Position numbers and translations under genes: made by a program
The notes under the pieces: model-generated
What the model was told of the DNA's origin: nothing
Database searches by the model: none
Seen by the model: the letters and a program-made list of their open reading frames with translations, nothing else
Source of the DNA: Streptomyces abikoensis
Lineage (GTDB): Bacteria; Actinomycetota; Actinomycetes; Streptomycetales; Streptomycetaceae
Reading direction: 5' to 3'
NCBI RefSeq assembly: GCF_014648775.1
Contig: NZ_BMRT01000004.1
Coordinates: 372,001 to 436,000 of the forward strand
DNA length: 64,000 nt
Part shown: piece by piece, positions 8,042 to 14,566 of the stretch
Layout of the letters: the number at the start of each line of letters is the position of its first letter
How positions within the stretch are numbered: position 1 is the stretch's first letter

Positions 8042-8860
8042 TCAGGTCCGCGCCTTGCGCAGGCGCTGGCAGCCCCGCAGCTCCCGGCCGTCGAAGTCGC
8101 ACACCTCGAACCACACGTTCTTGAGGCCGTACCGGACGGTGTCCCTTCCCGCCCGCTGGGCGCCGTCGGGATTGCCGACCAGCACCTCCGTGCGCCGCCC
8201 CCGGCGGTCCTCGTAGTGCATGAGCAGCCGCCCGCCCCAGCCGTCGCCATAGGCATCCCGGTCGTCCCGTGAGTACGGCATCACATACTCGATGCCGTAC
8301 CACCCGTCCCCGGTGTCCCAGTACCGATAGCCCACGCTCGCGATCGTCGCACCCTTGGTGCTGCGCGCCTCGAAGAGGCTGAACGCCCCGCCGCGCGCGT
8401 CCGTCGCGTCGGCCGGGGACGGCACGGCGGACGGCCGCCCGCCGCCGGACGTCCCCGCCGGGGCGAGGACGAACGCCCAGTAGGCGAGGGCGAGCACGGC
8501 CGCCACCGCCGGCACCCACAGCAGCCGGAGCCGCCGCGCCCGCCGCCGTCCCGGCGCCGGAGCGCCTTCCTCCCGCCCGGCGATCCGCCGTCTGGCCTCC
8601 AGCCACGCGTCGAGCCGCGCCCCGTCGCCGCACGCCACCACGAACGCCTCGAGGACCTCGGCACGCGGCAGGGCGTTCCGGGCGAGGACGTCGGAGATCG
8701 TGCTGCGGGGCAGCACCATGCCCTCCTCGGCGGCGCGCCGCTGGAGCCGGCGGTAGGTGAGCCCGGAACGCTCGCGCAGCTCCCGCATCAGCGCGACCAG
8801 AGCCGCCGCGTCCCGCGCCCGCGCCGGATCCGGCGCCCCCTGCTCGCCCATGCCGCACAT
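8042..8860 (-). CDS. Membrane-anchored HTH regulator with extracytoplasmic sensor-like domain
   Basis: Probable one-component membrane regulator. In the 272-aa reading, an XRE-like helix-turn-helix domain (about 15-75, with GLTYRRLQRRAAEEGMVLPRS as the helix region) is followed by an Arg-rich stretch, one membrane helix (112-133), a Ser/Pro-rich linker and an exposed domain (160-272). The exposed domain ends in VWFEVCDFDGRELRGC. This tail resembles the end of the divergently encoded secreted protein, including two conserved cysteines. The start is uncertain: GTG/ATG codons at 8860 and 8851 are in frame, and the longer frame to 9343 would cross the neighbouring gene. Target genes and ligand are unknown. 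Confidence 0.8.
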   Translation of the reverse strand: MCGMGEQGAPDPARARDAAALVALMRELRERSGLTYRRLQRRAAEEGMVLPRSTISDVLARNALPRAEVLEAFVVACGDGARLDAWLEARRRIAGREEGAPAPGRRRARRLRLLWVPAVAAVLALAYWAFVLAPAGTSGGGRPSAVPSPADATDARGGAFSLFEARSTKGATIASVGYRYWDTGDGWYGIEYVMPYSRDDRDAYGDGWGGRLLMHYEDRRGRRTEVLVGNPDGAQRAGRDTVRYGLKNVWFEVCDFDGRELRGCQRLRKART

Positions 8861-8903
8861 GGTGGCATGCACACGGCGAGCCGCAATCCCCCTTGCCGCC
8901 CCC

Positions 8904-8940
8904 GTCCGACCTGCCCGGACACACCCGGACCACTCCGGAC
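8904..8940. promoter_or_regulatory. Four 10-bp phased CCCGGAC repeats in a divergent promoter
   Basis: GTCCGAC (8904-8910), CCCGGAC (8914-8920), CCCGGAC (8924-8930) and TCCGGAC (8934-8940) recur at exactly 10 bp between the membrane HTH gene and the secreted-protein gene. They are candidate operators for the HTH protein (inference). Confidence 0.5.
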
Positions 8941-9016
8941 GGCCCGGGGCGTGGACCCGGCCGGGGCCGTCCTGCCAGCGTCGTCGGCCGACACCACACC
9001 CGAACGGGAGGCCCCG

Positions 9017-9472
9017 ATGAGGAACGGAACACGCCGCGCCCTGGCCGTCTCCGCCGTGACCGCCACGGCCCTGCTGACCCTGGCCGGCCAGGCCGACGCC
9101 ACCGCGCGGACCCCCTATCCGTATGTGTACGGGAAGTCGCACGGAGGATGCTCGGAGGCCGCGGGGACGTACAACTACTACGACACCAACAAGCGCACGC
9201 AGAGCGGGAAACGGCTCTTCTCGACGGCTTTCGACATCCGGGTCAAGGACCTGTGCCCCAGGGACCCCCAGCACAACGCGGCCCGGCTGTACATCGAGTA
9301 CTGGCAGTACAGCCACGGCCTGGAACAGTGGCACGGGTGGCACCCGGTGAAGACCAACGGCACCTACAGGCCCCAGAATCCGCCGAATTACGTCTGGGAC
9401 CTGAAGATCCGGGTCTGCGACTGGAACCCGACCGACGGCACGCTGGAGTGGACCTGCAACGAAGTCAAGTGA
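9017..9472 (+). CDS. Small secreted protein related to the neighbouring sensor domain
   Basis: Function unknown. The 151-aa product has a signal peptide (1-28, ending GQADA) and a mature Tyr/Trp-rich domain with cysteines at 45, 80, 134 and 147. Residues 82-101 (RDPQHNAARLYIEYWQYSHG) align with the neighbouring HTH protein's RDAYGDGWGGRLLMHYED segment. Residues 127-147 (VWDLKIRVCDWNPTDGTLEWTC) align with its VWFEVCDFDGRELRGC tail. Start at ATG 9017 has the site CGGGAGG. It is divergent from the HTH gene across 156 bp with phased repeats. It may be a soluble ligand, decoy or competitor for the membrane sensor, or a structural paralogue without a shared role. Confidence 0.8.
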   Translation: MRNGTRRALAVSAVTATALLTLAGQADATARTPYPYVYGKSHGGCSEAAGTYNYYDTNKRTQSGKRLFSTAFDIRVKDLCPRDPQHNAARLYIEYWQYSHGLEQWHGWHPVKTNGTYRPQNPPNYVWDLKIRVCDWNPTDGTLEWTCNEVK

Positions 9473-9503
9473 CCAGCCCGGTCACTCCCCGCCGGAGCGG
9501 CGC

Positions 9504-10412
9504 TCAGCGCCGCTTCGGCACCGGTACGCGCAGCAGGTCCCGGGCGACGGTGAGCTCGCCGGTGAAGCCCGCCTCGCGGGCCTGGCGCTCGAAGACCGAC
9601 GGGTCGTCGTAGCGCTGCGAGAAGTGGGTGAGCACCAGGTGGCGCACGCCCGCCCGCGCGGCGACGCGCGCGGCCTGGCCCGCCGTCAGATGGCCGTGCT
9701 CGGTGGCCAGCGGCTCGTCCTCGTCGAGGAACGTCGACTCGATGACGAGCATGTCGCAGCCCTCGGCCAGCTCGTGGACGCCGTCGCACAGCCGGGTGTC
9801 CATCACGAAGGCGAAGCGCTGGCCGCGCCGCACCTCGCTGACCTCCTCCAGCGTCACCCCGCCGACCGCGCCCTCGCGCATCAGCCGGCCGACGTCCGGC
9901 CCGCCGATCCCGCGCTCGGCCAGCAGCTCGGGCAGCATCCGGCGCCCGTCGGGCTCGACCAGGCGGTAGCCGTAGGACTCGACGGGATGCGAGAGCCGGC
10001 GCGCCTGGAGGGTGTACGAGCCGGTGGCCGCCAGCACCGCGCCGGTGCCCGCGACCGGCTCCTGGACGAGCTTGACCGTCTCGCGGTAGGCCGTGGCGTA
10101 CCGCAGCCGCTTGAAGAAGCGCTCGCCGCTCGCCGGGTAGTGCGCGGTGACCGGGTGCGGCACCCGGTCGAGGTTGATCCGCTGGATCACCCCGGCCAGG
10201 CCCAGCGAGTGGTCGCCATGGAAGTGGGTGACGCAGATCCGGTTGAGGTCGTGCGCGGCCACCCCGGCGCGCAGCATCTGACGCTGCGTCCCCTCGCCGG
10301 GGTCGAAGAGGATGCCGTCCCCGTCCCAGAGCAGGACGTAGCCGTTGTGGTTGCGGTGCCGGGTGGGGACCTGGCTGGCCGTGCCGAGGACGACGAGTTC
10401 GCGAACGGACAA
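9504..10412 (-). CDS. rnz: Ribonuclease Z
   Basis: Zinc endoribonuclease that trims the 3' ends of tRNA precursors lacking encoded CCA, in keeping with the CCA-less tRNA genes in this window. The roughly 302-aa protein has the metallo-beta-lactamase motif THFHGDH near residue 60, an [12 protein letters not shown] segment near the start, and conserved late His/Asp positions in VMDTRLCDG and [10 protein letters not shown]. Start is placed at TTG 10412 ([10 protein letters not shown]), which fits family N-termini. A GTG at 10442 would overlap the upstream HIT gene by 26 bases. Translational coupling to that gene is likely. Confidence 0.9.
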   Translation of the reverse strand: MSVRELVVLGTASQVPTRHRNHNGYVLLWDGDGILFDPGEGTQRQMLRAGVAAHDLNRICVTHFHGDHSLGLAGVIQRINLDRVPHPVTAHYPASGERFFKRLRYATAYRETVKLVQEPVAGTGAVLAATGSYTLQARRLSHPVESYGYRLVEPDGRRMLPELLAERGIGGPDVGRLMREGAVGGVTLEEVSEVRRGQRFAFVMDTRLCDGVHELAEGCDMLVIESTFLDEDEPLATEHGHLTAGQAARVAARAGVRHLVLTHFSQRYDDPSVFERQAREAGFTGELTVARDLLRVPVPKRR

Positions 10413-10416
10413 GGGT

Positions 10417-10773
10417 CTACCCGGGGGGCCAGTTGAAGCCACGGCCGCCGAGGACGTGGGCGTGCGCGTGGAAGACGGTCTGCCCGGCGCCGGCGCCGGT
10501 GTTGAAGACGATCCGGAAGCCCTTGTCCCCGTTCTCCTGGAGGGCGACCTCGCCCGCCTCGCGCAGCACGTCGGCGGCGATCTGCGGCTCGGCGGCGGCC
10601 AGCGAGGCGGCGTCCGGGTAGTGGATCTTGGGGATCACCAGGCAGTGCACGGGTGCCTGGGGGTTGATGTCGCGGAAGGCGACGGTCGTCTCCGTCTCCC
10701 TGACGACCGTCGCGGGCACCTCTCCCTTGACGATCTTGCAGAACAGGCAGTCCGCCTGCGGTTCTCCCGCCAC
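10417..10773 (-). CDS. HIT-family (histidine triad) nucleotide hydrolase
   Basis: Small cytoplasmic HINT-type nucleotidyl hydrolase acting on adenosine phosphoramidates or nucleotidyl conjugates. The 118-aa protein has [13 protein letters not shown] near the start with two zinc-type cysteines, an Asp/Asn pocket [17 protein letters not shown], and the triad HAHAHV at about 100-105. All catalytic residues are present. It lies just before rnz on the same strand, with its stop 4 bases from the rnz TTG. The natural substrate is unknown. Confidence 0.92.
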   Translation of the reverse strand: MAGEPQADCLFCKIVKGEVPATVVRETETTVAFRDINPQAPVHCLVIPKIHYPDAASLAAAEPQIAADVLREAGEVALQENGDKGFRIVFNTGAGAGQTVFHAHAHVLGGRGFNWPPG

Positions 10774-10853
10774 CGGTGGGCTCCTCCCGGGTCGTCGGCT
10801 CGTACGGTCCGGATGTTACCGGTCCGTCCGTCCGCCCGCCGTGACCAGCCTCG

Positions 10854-11414
10854 TCACTTGCCCGGTGCGGGAGGTCTGTCGGTGCAGCTCGCCGAGGGGC
10901 CCGGATGCCCGCCGGGCTTCGGCGCGGAGCCCCCCGAGGCCGGGGGCTTGTCCGAGGCCGGGGGCTTGTCCGGGGCCGGGGGCTTGCCGCTCCCGCCGCC
11001 CGTCCCGTCGCAGTCGCCCAGTACGGTCACCTGGAAGACGGTCCGCCCGTCGACCTTGGCGGTCAGCAGCCCCCGGACGCACCCCTGGCCGGACATGCCC
11101 GTGACGCTGCCGTAGACGATGATCCTCTTGCCGTTGTCCGTACGGCCCTCGCAGTCGACGCCGACGACGGTCACCGGCAGCGCGCTGCCCGTGCCGGGGT
11201 CCTTGCCGCCGTTCTCGGCCTTGCCCTTGCAGCTCAGCCAGGCGGCGTGGACGCCCTCCCGGTCGAGGGCACGGCCGGCCTCCCGCTGTGTGGTGGCGGC
11301 GACGGCCGTCGCGTCGAGCCCGGGGCCCGTCGCGCAGCCGGACAGCGCCACGATGGCGGCACCGGTGAGGGCGGCGGCACCCAGTCCGTACGGTATGTGC
11401 CTTGACGCACCCAT
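10854..11414 (-). CDS. Lipoprotein with a Lys-Pro-Pro repeat tail
   Basis: Function unknown. The 186-aa protein has a lipoprotein signal: a hydrophobic stretch and a VALSGC lipobox with acylated Cys at about residue 27. A mature domain has six more cysteines (around AWLSCKGK, VGVDCEGR, QGCVRG, LGDCDG and ASCTD). Near the C-terminus, KPPAPD/KPPASD units repeat 2.7 times, encoded by 18-bp repeats. The first part VAATTQREAGRALDREGVHAAWLSC may be a compact disulfide domain. Surface display with the proline-rich tail spanning part of the wall is plausible. It is transcribed away from the glycan cluster on the other side. Confidence 0.75.
   Translation of the reverse strand: MGASRHIPYGLGAAALTGAAIVALSGCATGPGLDATAVAATTQREAGRALDREGVHAAWLSCKGKAENGGKDPGTGSALPVTVVGVDCEGRTDNGKRIIVYGSVTGMSGQGCVRGLLTAKVDGRTVFQVTVLGDCDGTGGGSGKPPAPDKPPASDKPPASGGSAPKPGGHPGPSASCTDRPPAPGK
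10937..10985. repeat. 18-bp direct repeats in the lipoprotein gene
   Basis: Two complete and one partial copy of CCGGGGGCTTGTCCGAGG-like units are in frame, so a copy-number change would add or remove six residues without a frameshift. Confidence 0.6.
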
Positions 11415-11648
11415 AGCGGGGAGTGTCCCACCGGCCCGCGTCCGGGGGGAAGGACGCCTCCGGCCACCGGATCGCTCGCCTGACCCCGTCTGGTCCAGGC
11501 CAACTTCTCACGATCTTCCAGGAGTTGGTTCGGAAACGCAGGATTTATCATTTCCGCACCCGAGTTTCACCTTCTCCCCTTACTCTCTCTGCCCTGGACA
11601 CACACACGCGTGCTGGGGGGCCGCGTCCGGGGGTAGGGGGGACAACTT

Positions 11649-12905
11649 TTGCTGACGTCCATGGTGGTCTGCGCGGTATCGCTCGCGCTCTTCTGGATGG
11701 CCGCCTTCACGCTCTGGTGGCAGATGCACGCCTGGCGCACGCCCGAGACGCTCGCGGGCACCCGCTTCCAGCCGGCCGGGGACGAGGGCGCGCTCTCCTT
11801 CTCCCTCCTGGTGCCCGCCCGCCATGAACAGGCGGTGCTGGAACACACCGTCACCCGGCTGCTGGAATCCACCCACGGCCGCTTCGAGGTGCTGGTGATC
11901 GTCGGCCACGACGACCCGGAGACCGCCGAGGTCGCCGGGAAGGTCGCGGCCGCCGCCCCGGACCGGGTACGGGTGATCGTCGACACCCACGAGAAGAAGA
12001 ACAAGCCCAAGGCCCTCAACACCGCGCTCCCCCACTGCCTGGGCGAGGTCGTCGGCGTCTTCGACGCCGAGGACCAGGTCCACCCCGAGCTGCTCACCCA
12101 CGTCGACCACGCCTTCCGCGCGACGGGCGCGGACGTGGTGCAGGGCGGCGTGCAGCTGATCAACTTCCACTCCAGCTGGTACAGCCTGCGCAACTGCCTG
12201 GAGTACTTCTTCTGGTTCCGCAGCCGCCTCCACCTCCACGCGGAGAAAGGTTTCATCCCGCTGGGCGGCAACACCGTCTTCGTCCGCACCGACGTCCTCC
12301 GCGAGGCCGGCGGCTGGGACCCCCAGTGCCTGGCCGAGGACTGCGACCTGGGCGTCCGGCTCTCCAGCACCGGCAAGCGCGTCGTCGTCGCCTACGACTC
12401 CGAGATGGTCACCCGCGAGGAGACCCCCGGCACCCTGATGAGCCTGCTCAAACAGCGCACCCGCTGGAACCAGGGCTTCCTCCAGGTCTACCGCAAGCGG
12501 GACTGGCGCCGACTGCCCACCCTCGCCCAGCGGATGCTCGCCCGCTACACCCTGATGACACCCTTCTTCCAGGCGTTCAACGGCCTCGTCATCCCGCTGA
12601 ACACGGCGATCGCCCTGCTGCTGGACGTCCCCGCCGGCGTCGCCGTGGTGACCTTCCTGCCCGCCGTGGCCATGCTGGTCACCTTCGTCTTCGAGGTCGT
12701 CGGCCTCCACGACTTCGGCGCGCAGTACGGCCTGCGCGTGCGCTTCGTCCACTACCTCAAGCTCATCCTCGGCGGCCCCTTCTACCAGATGCTCCTCGCG
12801 GGCGCGGCCGTCCGCGCCGTCTGGCGGGAGCAGCGGGGCCGCAGCGACTGGGAGCTCACCCGACACGTCGGCGCGCACCTCACCAGAGAGGACGTCACGC
12901 CGTGA
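11649..12905 (+). CDS. Processive GT2-family glycosyltransferase
   Basis: Membrane polysaccharide synthase-like enzyme. The 418-aa protein has an N-terminal membrane helix (about 5-25) and a cytosolic GT-A domain with the DxD-type motif DAEDQ (about 137-141), acceptor/base LAEDCDLG (about 229-236) and QRTRWNQG (about 272-279), which corresponds to the QxxRW signature of cellulose/hyaluronan synthase-like enzymes. Two to three helices follow. It is shorter than the Streptomyces CslA. TTG 11649 is preceded by GGGGGG at a good distance; ATG 11661 is a fallback. The GTGA overlap with the next gene shows coupling. The glycan product is unknown. Confidence 0.87.
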   Translation: MLTSMVVCAVSLALFWMAAFTLWWQMHAWRTPETLAGTRFQPAGDEGALSFSLLVPARHEQAVLEHTVTRLLESTHGRFEVLVIVGHDDPETAEVAGKVAAAAPDRVRVIVDTHEKKNKPKALNTALPHCLGEVVGVFDAEDQVHPELLTHVDHAFRATGADVVQGGVQLINFHSSWYSLRNCLEYFFWFRSRLHLHAEKGFIPLGGNTVFVRTDVLREAGGWDPQCLAEDCDLGVRLSSTGKRVVVAYDSEMVTREETPGTLMSLLKQRTRWNQGFLQVYRKRDWRRLPTLAQRMLARYTLMTPFFQAFNGLVIPLNTAIALLLDVPAGVAVVTFLPAVAMLVTFVFEVVGLHDFGAQYGLRVRFVHYLKLILGGPFYQMLLAGAAVRAVWREQRGRSDWELTRHVGAHLTREDVTP

Positions 12906-14530
12906 CCGCGACCATTCCGGCGGCTGTCGAGGCCCCGGTCGTCCTCGACCCCACCCCACCCACCCGGCTGCGCGCCTCCCGCCCCGACCTGCTGCTGTGC
13001 GGGGCGGTGCTGGCCGCGATCCTCCTCGTCCAGGGCTGGAACACCACCGGTTTCCCCGCACTCAGCGACGACGAGGGCACCTATCTCGCCCAGGCGTGGG
13101 CAGTCCAGGAGGGCAAGGGCCTGGCCCACTACACGTACTGGTACGACCACCCGCCGCTGGGCTGGCTCCAACTGGCCCTCGTCACCTGGCTCCCCGCCGC
13201 CCTCTTCCCCGACGTCATGTCCGTCGCCCCGATGCGGGTGGCGATGCTGCTGGTGACGGCCGTCAGCGCGGTGCTGCTGTACGTCCTGGCCCGACGGCTG
13301 GGCCTGCGGCGGTGGGCGGCGGCCCTGGCGATGGCGCTGTTCGGGCTGTCGCCGCTGTCGGTGGTGCTCCAGCGGGAGATCTTCCTCGACAACATCGCCG
13401 TGCTGTGGATCCTGCTGGCCTTCTGCCTGGCGGCCTCGCCCCGCCGCCACCTGTGGCACCACTTCGGGGCGGGCCTGGCGGCGGCGGTGGCGGTGCTGTC
13501 CAAGGAGACGATGCTGGTCGTCCTGCCCGCGCTGCTGCTGACCATGTGGCGGCACACCCACCGCGACACCCGGAAGTTCGCGGTGACGGGAGCGATCACC
13601 GCGTGCGTCCTCACGGGCCTCGCCTATCCCCTGTTCGCGCTGCTCAACCACGAGCTGTTCCCGGGCGACGGCCACGTCTCGCTGATCGACGGCATCAAGT
13701 ACCAGATGAGCCGGGCGGGCTCGGGCTTCATCCTGGACGACCGTTCGGGCGCGCACGCGGTACTGCGGTCGTGGCTCTACTACGACCGGGTGCTGCCGAT
13801 CGCGGGCCTGGCGTCGGCGGTGCTCCTGCTCGCCGCGGCCCGCTGGTCCCCCACGGGCCGCGCCCTGGCGGGCCCGGCGACGGCGGCGACGATCCTGGCC
13901 CTGGTGGCCCTGCGCCCGTCGGGGTACCTGCCGGCGATGTACGTGATCCAGATGCTGCCGTTCCTGGCACTGGCCCTGGCGGGCGCGGTATCCGCTGCGC
14001 TGGAGCCCCTCCGGGCACAGATCCAGCCCCTCCGGCGCTTGAGGAGCGGGGGTCTCCGAAGACCGGCCCTCCTCCGCCGGACCGCAACCCTGGCGATAGC
14101 CGCGACGGCAGCCGCCCTCACCCTCCCCCACTGGTACGACGCCACCCGCACTGCCCTGACCACCGACACCAACGCCCCCTACCGCGCGGCAGCGCACTGG
14201 CTCCGCGACAAGGCCAACGTCCCCGACCCGTCCAGCACGCGCGTCCTCGCCGACGACGCGATCTGGCTCGACCTGGTCCACGCCGGATACCGCCCGGGGA
14301 CGGGGGCCGTCTGGTTCTACAAGGCCGACCTCGACCCGGCGATCGGCAAGACGCTGCCGCGCGGCTGGCGCGACGTGGACTACGTCGTCGCGTCCCCGAC
14401 CGTCCGCCGCGACGCCCCCACGCTGCCGCTGGTGAAGGCGGCACTGACGAACTCCGAGACAGTCGCTTCCTTCGGCGAGGGCGACGGCCGGATCGAGATC
14501 CGCAGGGTCAAGAGGGCGGAAGCCCGGTGA
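12902..14530 (+). CDS. GT39/ArnT-like membrane glycosyltransferase
   Basis: Transfers sugar from a polyprenyl-phosphate donor outside the membrane. The 542-aa protein has many membrane helices (roughly 10-12 between 30 and 440), the family's acidic motif LSDDEGTYLAQAW just after the first helix, and a hydrophilic C-terminal domain. GTG 12902 overlaps the upstream stop by four bases. The segment AQIQPLRRLRSGGLRR is encoded by an interspersed repeat (14023-14054) read in frame and lies in a loop before a late helix. Acting with the GT2 synthase, it may decorate or extend its product. Confidence 0.85.
   Translation: MTATIPAAVEAPVVLDPTPPTRLRASRPDLLLCGAVLAAILLVQGWNTTGFPALSDDEGTYLAQAWAVQEGKGLAHYTYWYDHPPLGWLQLALVTWLPAALFPDVMSVAPMRVAMLLVTAVSAVLLYVLARRLGLRRWAAALAMALFGLSPLSVVLQREIFLDNIAVLWILLAFCLAASPRRHLWHHFGAGLAAAVAVLSKETMLVVLPALLLTMWRHTHRDTRKFAVTGAITACVLTGLAYPLFALLNHELFPGDGHVSLIDGIKYQMSRAGSGFILDDRSGAHAVLRSWLYYDRVLPIAGLASAVLLLAAARWSPTGRALAGPATAATILALVALRPSGYLPAMYVIQMLPFLALALAGAVSAALEPLRAQIQPLRRLRSGGLRRPALLRRTATLAIAATAAALTLPHWYDATRTALTTDTNAPYRAAAHWLRDKANVPDPSSTRVLADDAIWLDLVHAGYRPGTGAVWFYKADLDPAIGKTLPRGWRDVDYVVASPTVRRDAPTLPLVKAALTNSETVASFGEGDGRIEIRRVKRAEAR
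14023..14054 (+). repeat. Interspersed repeat translated inside the GT39-like gene
   Basis: Bases 14029-14054 match the reverse complement of 56554-56579 over 26 bases (both contain GGCGCTTGAGGAGCGGGGG). It resembles a repeat common in intergenic DNA of Streptomyces (recalled, not searched), but here it adds codons for a surface loop. Confidence 0.6.
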
Positions 14531-14566
14531 CCTGACCTGCCCGCCAAAGAAGGGATCTGTGATGGC

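Noticed and set aside
8861-9343. An N-terminal extension of the membrane HTH gene to 9343
   Set aside because: It would run through the divergent secreted-protein gene and promoter; the extension lacks a domain.
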